Of a stretch of 64,000 nt of DNA, positions 1 through 9,237 are shown piece after piece. The first letter of the stretch is position 1, and the number at the start of each line of letters is the position of its first letter. Below the pieces are notes generated by a model. That model was given only the letters and a program-made list of their open reading frames with translations. It was not told where the DNA came from and made no database searches. The DNA is from Aquimarina amphilecti (GTDB lineage: Bacteria; Bacteroidota; Bacteroidia; Flavobacteriales; Flavobacteriaceae): the NCBI RefSeq assembly GCF_900109375.1, contig NZ_FOAB01000005.1, forward strand, positions 475,580 through 539,579, given 5' to 3'. Made by a program: the position numbers and the translations under genes.

Positions 1-2402
1 GTACTATTTATATTTCTTTGTAAATTCTTTAATTCTGCTCTTACGATCGGTCTGATATCACTTTGTGATACATCCACATTAGTACGTCGCACGAAACGTC
101 TAAAATTAGCAGGAATTGGTGTTTGCTCTTTTGTCATCAAGAATTCTAACCTTTCTAAGTATGCACGTTGTAAATTACGACGATATACATCAATTGTGGT
201 TCCCGTTCGTAACTCTTTCCAAATACCAGATCGTAATTCTGTCATCATATCTATTAACGAATACGCATTAGTTGTATTTAAAGCTTCGTTTTCTATTAAT
301 CGTGCCATTCTACCTTGATCCAGTAAATTGTTTAATGTTCTAGTCTGAAAACTACGAACACGTTCTACACTACCTGCAGATTCTATTTTATTAAATATAG
401 TCGCATCTAATAACCAGTTTGGAGTAGTAAATAACTGCTCTTGTAAAAATTTCATCGCACGTTTCTGATTTTCTTTAGTTACGTGTGTGTAAACAGCACC
501 TTCTTGATCGTAGGTTTTGTAATATTCGTATACTCCACCAATATTAGAAGAAACATGCCCCATATATCTGTTGTATTGACTTAAAACTTGCCCATACATG
601 GTTTGTAGATCATTATAATTTTTGCCATCTTCTGCTGTCCATTGGATTAGATTAGGGATAATTCTTTTTAAGTTAGCAATACCGTATGTACTTGCTTTTA
701 CAGCATCATCACCAAGATCTTCGGTTTGTGAGCTAGGGTCAATTACGCCAAATTGCTGTCTTCCAAAACGATATTTTGGATCATCAGCATGTTTTAATAT
801 CCAGCTATCTAAGGTTTTCTTTTCCTCTTTGGCAGTAGTTTCAAGAATTGGTCGGTACCCCCATTTGATAGAGTATTTGTCATAAATTCCGATTTCTGGC
901 ATTAATGCCACATCTCCATCACCTGGCTGTGCAATGTAATTAAAACGAGCATAATCCATAATGGAAGGTGCTGTTCCATACTTTTTTGTAAATGCAGGAT
1001 CACGTAGTGAATCTACAGGGTATGCTACACTACTACCCATGTTATGAGGTAATCCCAACGTATGACCAACCTCATGTGAGGATACAAATCGGATTAATCG
1101 TCCCATAACTTCATCTTTAAAAGCGACTCCTTGGGCGTCTGGATTAATTGCTGCAGTTTGTACAAAAAACCAATTGCGTAGTAATGTCATTACATTATGG
1201 TACCAATTAATATCACTTTCTAAAATTTCTCCTGATCTTGGATCACTTACATGTGGTCCATTGGCGTTAGGGATAGGAGAGGCTAAATAGCGAACTACTG
1301 AGTATCTTACGTCTTCTGGACTCCAATCTGGATCTTCTTCTTTTGTTGGAGGATCTTTAGCAATAATGGCTTCTTTAAAACCAGCTTCTTCAAAAGCTAT
1401 TTGCCAATCTTCAATACCTTGTTTAATATATTTCACCCATTTTTTCGGAGTAGCACGATCAATATAATAGACAATCTGTTTTTTAGGAACTACTAATTCA
1501 CCTCTTTTAAATTTTTCGATATCTTCATCACGAACTTCTAATCTCCATCGATCTAAATATCGTATAGTTTTACTTTCTTGTGCATCTAGTCCATAATCAG
1601 TTTGTCCTCTTGCAAACCACCCTACTCGTTGATCAAACATTCTGCGTTTCATCTGTGTTTCTGGAAGTAAAATCATCGAATTACTCATTTCTAATGAAAT
1701 AGTTCCTGTACTAGCATTAGAAGGAGGTGCTCCAGCATTATATGTTTTTACGTGTCGTGTTTCTATATTAAGAGGATAACTTCTTATTGAGTCGATATAT
1801 GAAAGGCTAGCGTCTAGTCGAGTAATCTTAAATCGTTTTCTTCTTGAAGCTGGAAAACCAATGGCTTTTACATCTTTCTTAAATAAGTCTGTAACATCAA
1901 TTACGGTTGCATTATTAACGGAATCTTTATGAAAAGCTTTTATTGGAAAGGAAAACAAAACAGGTTCGAAGTTAGAATTTTCGACTGCTTCATGAATTGG
2001 TAAAGAGTCCGCAGCATAAATCTGATGTGATACCACTCTTAGTAATACTTTTTTGTTCTTTCTTTGCCATCTAAGTACCTGTGTATTCTGTTTTCCGCCA
2101 CCAAAACCAATCCCTGTAGCGGTTTTAGCAATTCTGGTTACCATCAACATCTCTCTGTTAAATAGTGAATCCGGGATTTCATAAAAGTATTTGTCCTCTA
2201 TGTTATGAACAGTGAAAAGCCCTGGATCACTTTTAGCTTTTTTCGTGATAACCTCTTTATAAGGTTTAATAGCATTTTTGTCTTTACCAGGTTTTTTAGC
2301 TGCCGCGGTAGCAGGTTTTTTATTTTTTTTGTTTTGTAATGAAGAGCAACTGGAGAGAGTTACTGTAAATACCAATAAAAGGTATAATGTATTTTTGAGC
2401 AT
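1..2402 (-). CDS. Zinc-dependent metalloprotease, DUF5117/DUF5118 type (3' end cut by window edge)
   Basis: About 800 codons are visible and the reading frame is still open at base 1. The protein starts with a lipoprotein-like signal (MLKNTLYLLLVFTVTLSSCSS), followed by a Lys/Ala-rich linker. The zinc-binding HEVGH motif is at about residues 443-447 (bases 1062-1076), followed by TLGLPHNMGSS, the extended metzincin-like HExxHxxGxxH arrangement. The order of an N-terminal DUF5118/DUF5117-like region, the zinc site and a long C-terminal region matches a secreted or surface metalloprotease family common in Bacteroidota. The last visible residues (RAELKNLQRNINS) look like the usual C-terminal helix, so only a short tail is probably missing. 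The physiological substrate is unknown. The start is the only ATG giving a signal peptide. Family assignment is confident; precise role is not. Confidence 0.9.
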   Translation of the reverse strand, partial: MLKNTLYLLLVFTVTLSSCSSLQNKKNKKPATAAAKKPGKDKNAIKPYKEVITKKAKSDPGLFTVHNIEDKYFYEIPDSLFNREMLMVTRIAKTATGIGFGGGKQNTQVLRWQRKNKKVLLRVVSHQIYAADSLPIHEAVENSNFEPVLFSFPIKAFHKDSVNNATVIDVTDLFKKDVKAIGFPASRRKRFKITRLDASLSYIDSIRSYPLNIETRHVKTYNAGAPPSNASTGTISLEMSNSMILLPETQMKRRMFDQRVGWFARGQTDYGLDAQESKTIRYLDRWRLEVRDEDIEKFKRGELVVPKKQIVYYIDRATPKKWVKYIKQGIEDWQIAFEEAGFKEAIIAKDPPTKEEDPDWSPEDVRYSVVRYLASPIPNANGPHVSDPRSGEILESDINWYHNVMTLLRNWFFVQTAAINPDAQGVAFKDEVMGRLIRFVSSHEVGHTLGLPHNMGSSVAYPVDSLRDPAFTKKYGTAPSIMDYARFNYIAQPGDGDVALMPEIGIYDKYSIKWGYRPILETTAKEEKKTLDSWILKHADDPKYRFGRQQFGVIDPSSQTEDLGDDAVKASTYGIANLKRIIPNLIQWTAEDGKNYNDLQTMYGQVLSQYNRYMGHVSSNIGGVYEYYKTYDQEGAVYTHVTKENQKRAMKFLQEQLFTTPNWLLDATIFNKIESAGSVERVRSFQTRTLNNLLDQGRMARLIENEALNTTNAYSLIDMMTELRSGIWKELRTGTTIDVYRRNLQRAYLERLEFLMTKEQTPIPANFRRFVRRTNVDVSQSDIRPIVRAELKNLQRNINS

Positions 2403-2420
2403 GAGTTAATTTTTATCGGC

Positions 2421-2428
2421 CGAAGATA
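2421..2428 (-). promoter_or_regulatory. Possible -7 box for the metalloprotease gene
   Basis: On the minus strand the sequence reads TATCTTCG, one base from the Bacteroidota -7 consensus TAnnTTTG, 19 bases upstream of the metalloprotease ATG. No convincing -33 element was identified. Similar TTCG variants precede other genes here (rnhB, the 1183-aa YD protein). Confidence 0.4.
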
Positions 2429-2567
2429 AAGAAATAACTATGGCATAGTAGTGAAAGGAAAGTTAAAGCCTAAAATCAAGGCAATTAGTATTTTTTCGAT
2501 TGCTAATTTCTACTTTTCACAATTAGAATAATTGCACTACATTTAATCCGGAATTATAAAATTGTTT

Positions 2568-3872
2568 ATGCAGTACACTTTGCTTCATCGTTTGCTTAGA
2601 ATATTTTTATATTTATTTGTTTGCATCTATGTTGTTTGGGTTGGAGTAGTTGTAGAGCCAGATACTATGAGTTATGTCGGCCTTTCTTTGATTACACCGC
2701 CGGGATATGGAACTTTTCTTTTCGTTTTTAGAAAATTATTTGGTGAAGATAATTATTACTATATCATTGTATTTGTTCAATTAATTCTGTGTTTTGTTTC
2801 CTGTGTATATGTGGTCAGAACAATCAAAAAAGTATTTGATTTAGATTATCGATTGATATTGTTGATTGAAGTTATGTTATTGGCTCCTGTGATTATTCCG
2901 GAATATTTGACTGTAAATCGTATTGTGACACAAGGATTGGCTTATCCTTGTTTTTTAATGATCTCTGCGTTTTTGATACAATATTTATTTTTGAGCGATA
3001 AAAGAATGATCACGCTATTGTTTTTAAGTGTTTTTGCGGGATTATTGATACGAACGCAGTTTTTCTTTATACTACCGATATTATTTTTAATTCTTGTTTA
3101 TCGATGGTATATAAGTAAAAATTTCAGGCAATATTTAATTCCTATAATATTCTTATTACTGATGCCAATACTGGTTTCTGTAACTCAGAAAACCTTTCAT
3201 TATGTGGTACACGGTAAATATATTAATATTTCTAGTACAGGACTTCAGGTAATGATTATGCCATTTTTTGTAGCTGATGAAGAGGATTATCAAATTTATG
3301 AAGATTCTAAAGTTCAGGAGTATTATAAACATATGTACTCTATAGCTTACGAACGTAAACTTTTAGATGATTTTTATATGCCTGTAAATGATAATGTATT
3401 CCATCATTTTGATTATAATTTTGTGAATATATCCTATGGTGTATTTTCAATCGAAGGTAGGAGGTTTTTAATGCCATCAGACCCGGATTCTCTTGAAGCT
3501 TTAATTGCTAATGATGTAATATTAAAGAGAATGTGGTTGCCGTTGTTATTTGATAATTTTTGGAAATGTGTTGATCTTTTTTATAAAAATGTAGCACATG
3601 CTTTTGGGGGGTTTTATATGATATGGTTATGTCTTTTATTATTGATAAGTTCATTTTATATTTGGATAAAAAGAAAAGAAAAACTTGGTTTGCTTGCTTT
3701 CGTATTCCTGTTGTTAACTTTTAGTAATGTGTTGTTGATTTGCGTTGTTCAGCATAGTATTGGTAGATATTTGATATATCATCAATGGATGTTGCCTGTA
3801 CTATTTATTTTGTTGTTAGATCTAATTATTAAGCATAAAAATAAAGTTCAAGTCGAGGGTGAGTCTTTTTGA
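2568..3872 (+). CDS. Polytopic membrane protein, GT-C glycosyltransferase-like
   Basis: A 434-residue protein with about ten hydrophobic segments across its length. After the first membrane helix comes EPDTMSYVG...PPGYGTFL (residues about 30-50). This resembles the acidic loop motif followed by PPGYP that marks GT-C glycosyltransferases using polyprenyl-phosphate sugars. The family is inferred from this motif and topology alone, so the protein could be another integral membrane enzyme. The ATG at 2568 is preferred over an in-frame TTG two codons upstream. The gene converges on its right-hand neighbour and the two coding regions overlap by 25 bases at their 3' ends. No operon partner is evident. 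Confidence 0.6.
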   Translation: MQYTLLHRLLRIFLYLFVCIYVVWVGVVVEPDTMSYVGLSLITPPGYGTFLFVFRKLFGEDNYYYIIVFVQLILCFVSCVYVVRTIKKVFDLDYRLILLIEVMLLAPVIIPEYLTVNRIVTQGLAYPCFLMISAFLIQYLFLSDKRMITLLFLSVFAGLLIRTQFFFILPILFLILVYRWYISKNFRQYLIPIIFLLLMPILVSVTQKTFHYVVHGKYINISSTGLQVMIMPFFVADEEDYQIYEDSKVQEYYKHMYSIAYERKLLDDFYMPVNDNVFHHFDYNFVNISYGVFSIEGRRFLMPSDPDSLEALIANDVILKRMWLPLLFDNFWKCVDLFYKNVAHAFGGFYMIWLCLLLLISSFYIWIKRKEKLGLLAFVFLLLTFSNVLLICVVQHSIGRYLIYHQWMLPVLFILLLDLIIKHKNKVQVEGESF

Positions 3873-5356
3873 GGTTGATGCACAACTTGTAATGTAGTTT
3901 TATATAAATCTAATTGTAATACTTTTGCTTTTAACCAGGCATAAAAACTCATTACAAAAATATCCTCTTGATCTGGGTTATTTTGAATTAAAGAATGTTC
4001 TATTTTTAATAAAAACGCTTCCGTTTTTATGGTGTAACTATTGAAATAGAAGCTGGTTGCCAAAGATAAAAACTCCAAAACTCTATTTTCGTTATTGTCC
4101 ATTAAGTAAGAACGGTGTTTTTTTCTAAAACTTTTCATTCTAGAAGTTACTAAATCGAGATGATCTAATTCTATGTGTAATAATATTTCTGTTAGATTTT
4201 TTCTGATAACCCAAAGGGTTCCAGCCTTTTCTGTATACCAAACATCGCTATGGTGTAGTTCGTTTAGAAGCCTTAATGATTCTTTAAATCTAGATTGTTG
4301 GAAGTAAAAAACGACTTGTGTTAGTTTTAGATCTAAAACATAAGTAGTTTGATCTTTAAATTGGTTATAATTAAAATCTTCTAAAGATATTATTGCCTTT
4401 TTTGCTTCACCTGTGTAATTATCATTCAATACTTGTAATAGTTTTAATTGGGGAAGAAATCTTTTGTAATATTTCTCTTGCTGTTTTAGCATCTGTATTT
4501 CCATTTGTTTCAAGTATGTGTAAGAAGCCGTAAAATCTTTATTTCTGAAATAAGAATTTGCAACATAATATAATATCTGAATATGGTAAAATAAGTGTTT
4601 ATCTGTAAGTTGTTCTTTGGAATCAATTTGTTGGTATGTTTTCTCTACAAAAGAAAGAAGTGAGTGAAAGTTCTGAGTAACATTTGCTGCTTTATTAGTA
4701 ATGTCAAGAATTTTAAATAATGATCTAAAAGTTAAATCATTTGTAACTGATATTTCAAATGCTTTTAAAGATTCTTTAATGATCAGAGATATATTGTTAC
4801 TATTTTGAGAAAGTTCTTTTTGGATATTGGCGTAAAAGAGATTTAGGTTTTCTTCTTGTCGTAATAAAGTTTGGTTTTCTTTAAGATCTTGTATTAAGGA
4901 TGCTAAAGTTGTGTTTGGGTCTACGTGAGCATACTGAATTTTTGTGTAATGAATTTCGTGTAATACACTAAAAAGATCAAAGGTTTTTGCTTTTAGTTCG
5001 GCTTTTTTTATCGTTTTTAAAGCAATCTTATACTGTTTTTGTTCAAAGAAAATTCTACTTGCTAGTAGTAGTTTGAAAATCTCCATCTCTTCAGAAGTTT
5101 CGGTTTCAAAACTTTTGGTAGCAATGAAGTCAATAAGATTATCGTGTAACCTTTTGCAAAGCGCATGATAAGCACCTTTAGCACTTTTTCCATATATTTT
5201 TACATCTAAATCTTTGTGATTAGTTGATGAGTCTATAGCCCTAAACAGTTCAATGTTTTTGGTGTCATTTCTCTTGTTTTTGCTTTTTAGATAGTTGATA
5301 AAACTCTTTTTTTCTTCTGTAGATAAAGTAGCGATTATAGAAGAAATAGTATTCAT
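3848..5356 (-). CDS. Uncharacterised helical-repeat protein, cytosolic
   Basis: A 502-residue, Lys/Leu-rich, mostly helical protein without signal peptide or membrane segment. It opens with ATLSTEEKKSFINYLKSKNKR and continues with regularly spaced helix pairs resembling TPR or other alpha-solenoid repeats (for example FFEQKQYKIALKTIKKAELKAK near 110-130 and YYVANSYFRNKDFTASYTYLKQ near 265-285). Proteins of this look are common and unannotated in Flavobacteriaceae. A scaffold or protein-interaction role is only an inference. It ends inside the 3' end of the convergent membrane-protein gene (25-base overlap). The ATG at 5356 starts the helical region directly. Confidence 0.6.
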   Translation of the reverse strand: MNTISSIIATLSTEEKKSFINYLKSKNKRNDTKNIELFRAIDSSTNHKDLDVKIYGKSAKGAYHALCKRLHDNLIDFIATKSFETETSEEMEIFKLLLASRIFFEQKQYKIALKTIKKAELKAKTFDLFSVLHEIHYTKIQYAHVDPNTTLASLIQDLKENQTLLRQEENLNLFYANIQKELSQNSNNISLIIKESLKAFEISVTNDLTFRSLFKILDITNKAANVTQNFHSLLSFVEKTYQQIDSKEQLTDKHLFYHIQILYYVANSYFRNKDFTASYTYLKQMEIQMLKQQEKYYKRFLPQLKLLQVLNDNYTGEAKKAIISLEDFNYNQFKDQTTYVLDLKLTQVVFYFQQSRFKESLRLLNELHHSDVWYTEKAGTLWVIRKNLTEILLHIELDHLDLVTSRMKSFRKKHRSYLMDNNENRVLEFLSLATSFYFNSYTIKTEAFLLKIEHSLIQNNPDQEDIFVMSFYAWLKAKVLQLDLYKTTLQVVHQPQKDSPST

Positions 5357-5535
5357 TATATCGTAAGTGTGTTGTGGGTGAATATACTATAAATAAAGTA
5401 TAAGATAATTAGAAACAACAAATATATCGTAAGTTTTTTGTGAAATTTGAGTTTTTAAATTCATCAAGTCGTCGCAAATTTGTCCTGTTCAAAACAAATA
5501 ATTGAAATAAAATTTAATCATCAAAATTAATTATT

Positions 5536-6012
5536 ATGGATTACAAGTTTAGCAACGAAGTAACAGAAGAAATTGTAAATGATCAAATTGATAAAAATGA
5601 AATCAAAGTATATGATCAAAAACCAACATCAGCTTTTATTGGGGCTTCTTGGGTAGCACTGTTTGCAGGTATGGTATCATTCTGTACAGGTTTATGGAAT
5701 GCAGATATGTTACTAAATGAGAAAGGTTATTATTTCACTATCTTACTATTTGGATTGTTTTCAGCAGTATCTGTTCAGAAAAATGTACGAGATAAATTAG
5801 AAGGCTTACAGGTAACAGAGATCTATTATGGAATTAGTTGGTTTGCAGCGTTAGCATCGATTGTTTTATTAATTATAGGATTGTGGAATGCAGATCTAGA
5901 TTTGAGTGAAAAAGGCTTCTACGGAATGTCATTTACGCTAAGTTTATTTGCAGCGATTGCGGTACAGAAAAATACGAGAGATAAAAAATTCATTGAGGCA
6001 AAAGAAGTGTAA
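5536..6012 (+). CDS. yiaA: YiaA/YiaB-family inner membrane protein
   Basis: A 158-residue protein with a charged N-terminal tail of about 30 residues, then two tandem copies of the YiaAB two-helix module. The first is near residues 33-82 (FIGASWVALFAGMVSFCTGLWNAD, ending SVQKNVRDK). The second is near 94-148 (SWFAALASIVLLIIGLWNAD, ending AVQKNTRDK). The repeated GLWNAD and VQKNxRDK signatures make the family clear. The family sits in the inner membrane and has no established biochemical function. The gene stands alone, closed by a strong terminator. Its 5' leader shares a 17-base block with that of the DUF2157 gene. Confidence 0.88.
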   Translation: MDYKFSNEVTEEIVNDQIDKNEIKVYDQKPTSAFIGASWVALFAGMVSFCTGLWNADMLLNEKGYYFTILLFGLFSAVSVQKNVRDKLEGLQVTEIYYGISWFAALASIVLLIIGLWNADLDLSEKGFYGMSFTLSLFAAIAVQKNTRDKKFIEAKEV

Positions 6013-6072
6013 TTGGAGAGTAAATCAAAAGGAGGGACTACAATATTGTAGTTCCTTGTTTTGATGATTAGA

Positions 6073-6104
6073 AAAGGCAGCTACGGCTGTAGCTGCCTTT
6101 TTTT
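6073..6104 (+). terminator. Rho-independent terminator after yiaA
   Basis: A perfect 12-bp stem (AAAGGCAGCTAC / GTAGCTGCCTTT) with a 4-base loop is followed by a T run. It lies 60 bases after the yiaA stop and before the TPR gene. Confidence 0.92.
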
Positions 6105-6137
6105 AGTATAGTTCGATAATGAATTAATAAGTTAGAA

Positions 6138-6905
6138 ATGTATAAAAATATAGTAAAAGGAATTGTGTGTTTAATGTCAATAGCAGTTTTTTCACAAGAT
6201 AAAGGGACCGCTATATACTTAAAAGGGAATGAAAATTTTAAAAAGGGGAAGTATAAGAAAGCGATAAAAAATTATACTCAGTTAATTGAAAAAATTGATG
6301 TAGATCTTGTTAAGAAAACGGGATATATTAATAGGGGATTATCAAGAGATAAGTTAAAGGAATATGATCTTGCTATTCTCGATTTTACAGAGGCTATAAA
6401 ACTTGATAGTACCGATATGGCTTCTTTTGTTGATAGAGGGTTGTCTAAAATGCATGCAGGATATCTAGATCAAGCCAAAGAAGATTACAAGTATGTTATT
6501 GATAAAAATAGTAATAGTAAAATGATGGAAGCATCAATTTATTGGATAGCGAGAATTAACTATTCCCAGGGAAAATATCAAGAAGTGATTAAGAACTGTG
6601 ATGAATACTTTAAAGTTAATTCTACGGACCCTGAGCTTTATTTTATTAGAGGAACTGCCAATGATGTACTTGGAAATTTTGAGCAATCAATTATAGATTA
6701 TACAAACGCGATAGAATTTTACCCAAATTATTTTCAGGCATATGCGAATAGGGGTACTGCTAAGATTAATTTGTTAACCGGGAACGGCAATATTCAGCCT
6801 TCAAAAGAAGAAACAAAAAGTGCTTGTGAGGATTTAAAGAAAGCCAGAGACTTAGGTGATACTTCTATTGAAGACCTGATTTATATTTATTGTAAAAAGA
6901 AATAG
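6138..6905 (+). CDS. Exported TPR-repeat protein
   Basis: A 255-residue protein with an N-terminal signal peptide (MYKNIVKGIVCLMSIAVFSQ) and several tetratricopeptide repeats. Typical units are NFKKGKYKKAIKNYTQLI (about 33-50), KLKEYDLAILDFTEAIKLD (about 75-93) and NFEQSIIDYTNAIEFYPNYFQAYANRG (about 178-204). TPR arrays of this kind mediate protein contacts in the periplasm. The partner cannot be read from the sequence. The C-terminus has two cysteines in a short helical tail (SACEDLKKARDLG). It is followed after 32 bases by a small membrane protein and probably co-transcribed with it. Confidence 0.8.
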   Translation: MYKNIVKGIVCLMSIAVFSQDKGTAIYLKGNENFKKGKYKKAIKNYTQLIEKIDVDLVKKTGYINRGLSRDKLKEYDLAILDFTEAIKLDSTDMASFVDRGLSKMHAGYLDQAKEDYKYVIDKNSNSKMMEASIYWIARINYSQGKYQEVIKNCDEYFKVNSTDPELYFIRGTANDVLGNFEQSIIDYTNAIEFYPNYFQAYANRGTAKINLLTGNGNIQPSKEETKSACEDLKKARDLGDTSIEDLIYIYCKKK

Positions 6906-6937
6906 AGTAAAGAATAAGTCATTTTTATCGATTCATA

Positions 6938-7225
6938 ATGCAGAACTCCAAACAGAATTTAAAGAATAAACCAACTTTGTTTTTTATGATAGGGATTATT
7001 GTTTTTGTCCTAGGAATACCTTCTGTAATTTATGGACTAACTCTTAATGGCGGTGCTAGTTTAGGAGGAGTATTAATTTTAAGTGGAGTTATTCTTTTTA
7101 TTCCTTTTTTTATAATCGATCGAATTTTGGTAAAGTGGATAAAGCCTCTCAAGCTTTCAATTTTAGAATTAATCTTTAGTTTAATTATTCTACTCTGTTA
7201 TAATATTCAACAGATTAGTATCTAA
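6938..7225 (+). CDS. Small membrane protein of unknown function
   Basis: A 95-residue protein with a short basic N-terminus (MQNSKQNLKNK) and three hydrophobic segments at about residues 14-33, 39-60 and 72-90. A Gly/Ser-rich turn (LNGGASLGG) lies between the first two. I do not recognise a family. It lies 32 bases downstream of the TPR gene on the same strand and before the DUF2157/GDYXXLXY pair, so it may belong to the same group of envelope genes. The ATG is preceded by an AT-rich leader without a Shine-Dalgarno sequence, as usual for this phylum. Confidence 0.6.
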   Translation: MQNSKQNLKNKPTLFFMIGIIVFVLGIPSVIYGLTLNGGASLGGVLILSGVILFIPFFIIDRILVKWIKPLKLSILELIFSLIILLCYNIQQISI

Positions 7226-7310
7226 GTAATAAGGTCATTTTGAGGGAGGTAATTTTTTATAAAATTAATTATTCCTTTTAAATAATTACAACTTTTTAAT
7301 CATCAAAATT

Positions 7311-8594
7311 ATGAGTTCAAAATTTAATAAAGAATTAAAAGAATTGGTGAGTGATCAAGTGATCTCATCGGAAATTGCAGATAAGATATCTCGATATTAT
7401 GGTCAGAAAGAAGGAACTAAACCTAACAAACTGTTTACCATATTTGGGATTTTTGGTGCATTACTAATTGGGGCAGGTATTATTTTAATGTTAGCTCATA
7501 ATTGGGATGATTTTTCTAGGCTAACAAAAACTATACTGGCATTTGTTCCTTTAGTTATTGGTCAGTCTATTGTTGGTTTTTCTATTTTAAAAAATAAAAG
7601 TCGCACTTGGAAAGAGGCTTCAGGAACTTTTCTGTTTTTTGCAGTAGGAGCTAGTATTTCTTTAGTAAGCCAGATTTATAATATATCAGGTGATCTAGGT
7701 TCGTTTCTAAAGACTTGGACTATACTATGTCTTCCATTAATTTATTTGCTTAGATCACATGCAGTAACACTTCTAGTAATCTTATCAGGTACATATTATG
7801 TAGCTGAGGTTGGTATATGGAGTTATAGAAACTACAGTATTCCTTGGTGGTATTTTATTTTTATGTTGGGAATCATACCGCACTATTGGTTAAAGATCAA
7901 GAATAATATATCAAGTAATGCAACGACAATTTTTAATTGGATTATTCCTTTAAGTATTACCATAGGTTTAGGAGCATTTATTAGAGGTAATGAGGAGTTG
8001 GGTTTTGTGATGTATATGACTCTTTTTGGGATTTTCTATAATATTGGTAGATTATCAATATTCAAAGAATTAAGGACACTTAGAAATGGATTCTTAATAA
8101 TAGGCTCTTTGGGGACTATCATTTTACTAATGATATTTACATTTAAATGGACCTGGAAAGAGATGTATAATATAACTATGTATCAAGCACAAGAATTCTA
8201 TGTTTCATTACTTTTAGTAAGTATAGCAATTTTCACTTTGGGATATATTGTTGTCAAAAAAGGTGTTAGATCTATAAATCTATTTCAAATTTCATTTCTA
8301 ATATTCTGGGGATTATTCTTCTTACTTTCTGGTGCAGAAGTAATTCCTGTGATTTTAACTAATATATTGGTTTTTACTTTAGGAATTACAGCAATTAAGA
8401 TTGGAACGGATAAGTTTAATTTCGGAATCCTTAACTATGGACTATTGATTGTTTCCATACTTATTATTTGTAGGTTTTTTGATACAGATATGAGTTTTAT
8501 TATAAAAGGTTTACTATTTGTGATTGTAGGGGCAGGTTTTTTCCTTACCAATTATATGATGCTAAAAAAACAACAGAAAAAATCTAATTTATAA
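7311..8594 (+). CDS. DUF2157 domain-containing membrane protein
   Basis: A 427-residue protein with a soluble N-terminal helix bundle (residues 1-40, KELVSDQVISSEIADKISRYYG) followed by about twelve hydrophobic segments. The first hairpin (FTIFGIFGALLIGAGIILML...HNWDDFSRLTKT) is characteristic of DUF2157, including the conserved NWD after the first helix. Its function is unknown. In many bacteria a DUF2157 protein is encoded next to a GDYXXLXY protein, and the same pairing is seen here with only 11 bases between stop and start. A shared membrane complex is a reasonable inference. The leader repeats the 17 bases found before yiaA. Confidence 0.85.
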   Translation: MSSKFNKELKELVSDQVISSEIADKISRYYGQKEGTKPNKLFTIFGIFGALLIGAGIILMLAHNWDDFSRLTKTILAFVPLVIGQSIVGFSILKNKSRTWKEASGTFLFFAVGASISLVSQIYNISGDLGSFLKTWTILCLPLIYLLRSHAVTLLVILSGTYYVAEVGIWSYRNYSIPWWYFIFMLGIIPHYWLKIKNNISSNATTIFNWIIPLSITIGLGAFIRGNEELGFVMYMTLFGIFYNIGRLSIFKELRTLRNGFLIIGSLGTIILLMIFTFKWTWKEMYNITMYQAQEFYVSLLLVSIAIFTLGYIVVKKGVRSINLFQISFLIFWGLFFLLSGAEVIPVILTNILVFTLGITAIKIGTDKFNFGILNYGLLIVSILIICRFFDTDMSFIIKGLLFVIVGAGFFLTNYMMLKKQQKKSNL

Positions 8595-8605
8595 AAATTA
8601 AACCT

Positions 8606-9157
8606 ATGAAAATCATTTATTTATTTATCCTTTTCGTTGTGGTGGCATTGGCGCAGATTTTTGTTCCAATTCATATGATCGTAGATAATGAGGATGTATT
8701 AATTTCAGGAACAGAGTATAAATTTAAAACACGGCCTATTGATCCTACGGATCCATTTAGAGGAAAGTATATCACATTGCAGTATGAGATGAATCACTTT
8801 GATACAAACGATACTACCTATGTAGTAGGGGAAGAGATCTATGTGTATCTTAATAATGATAATGAAGGATTTGCTGAGGCTTCGGAGATAAGTAAAGTAC
8901 CTGTAGAAACTGAAAAAGATTATGTGACCGCTAGAGTAACATATTATTATAATGGTCAAGTGAATTTTCAACTTCCATTCAATACTTATTATATGGAAGA
9001 AACAAAAGCATATGATGCGGAGATGGCTTATGTCGAGGCAAATAGAGATAGTTTATCTAATAATATATATGCTTTAGTGTATATCAAAGATGATCATGTA
9101 GTTCTTAAAGATGTTTTGATAGATGATATGCCTATAAAAGAATATGTAGAAAAATAA
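8606..9157 (+). CDS. GDYXXLXY domain-containing protein
   Basis: A 183-residue protein with an N-terminal signal/anchor segment (MKIIYLFILFVVVALAQIFVP). After it comes the block KFKTRPIDPTDPFRGKYITLQY, which is the family's signature (RPxDPxDxxRGxYxxLxY; here GKYITLQY instead of GDY). The rest is a beta-rich extracytoplasmic domain of usual family length. It follows the DUF2157 gene by 11 bases, the standard arrangement, so the two are very likely co-transcribed. The role is unknown; periplasmic location anchored to the inner membrane is inferred from the N-terminus. Confidence 0.88.
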   Translation: MKIIYLFILFVVVALAQIFVPIHMIVDNEDVLISGTEYKFKTRPIDPTDPFRGKYITLQYEMNHFDTNDTTYVVGEEIYVYLNNDNEGFAEASEISKVPVETEKDYVTARVTYYYNGQVNFQLPFNTYYMEETKAYDAEMAYVEANRDSLSNNIYALVYIKDDHVVLKDVLIDDMPIKEYVEK

Positions 9158-9181
9158 AATATAGAAATTAGATTAAACCTT

Positions 9182-9237
9182 TCTTCATAATCTGGGTCAT
9201 ATTAATGAAAAACATTAAAAGAAGATTATTATGAAGA
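9182..9237 (+). promoter_or_regulatory. Inverted repeat covering the start codon of the DUF6515-like gene
   Basis: Bases 9182-9191 and 9228-9237 form a perfect 10-bp inverted repeat (TCTTCATAAT / ATTATGAAGA). The 3' arm contains the ATG at 9231. A second 6-bp stem (TTAATG / CATTAA, 9202-9207 with 9213-9218) nests inside the loop. In mRNA this could hide the start codon. The structure is read by eye and no folding energy was computed. Confidence 0.4.

Noticed and set aside
622..885. Plus-strand 87-aa open frame
   Set aside because: It is a shadow of the minus-strand metalloprotease coding sequence, which is supported by its HEVGH motif.
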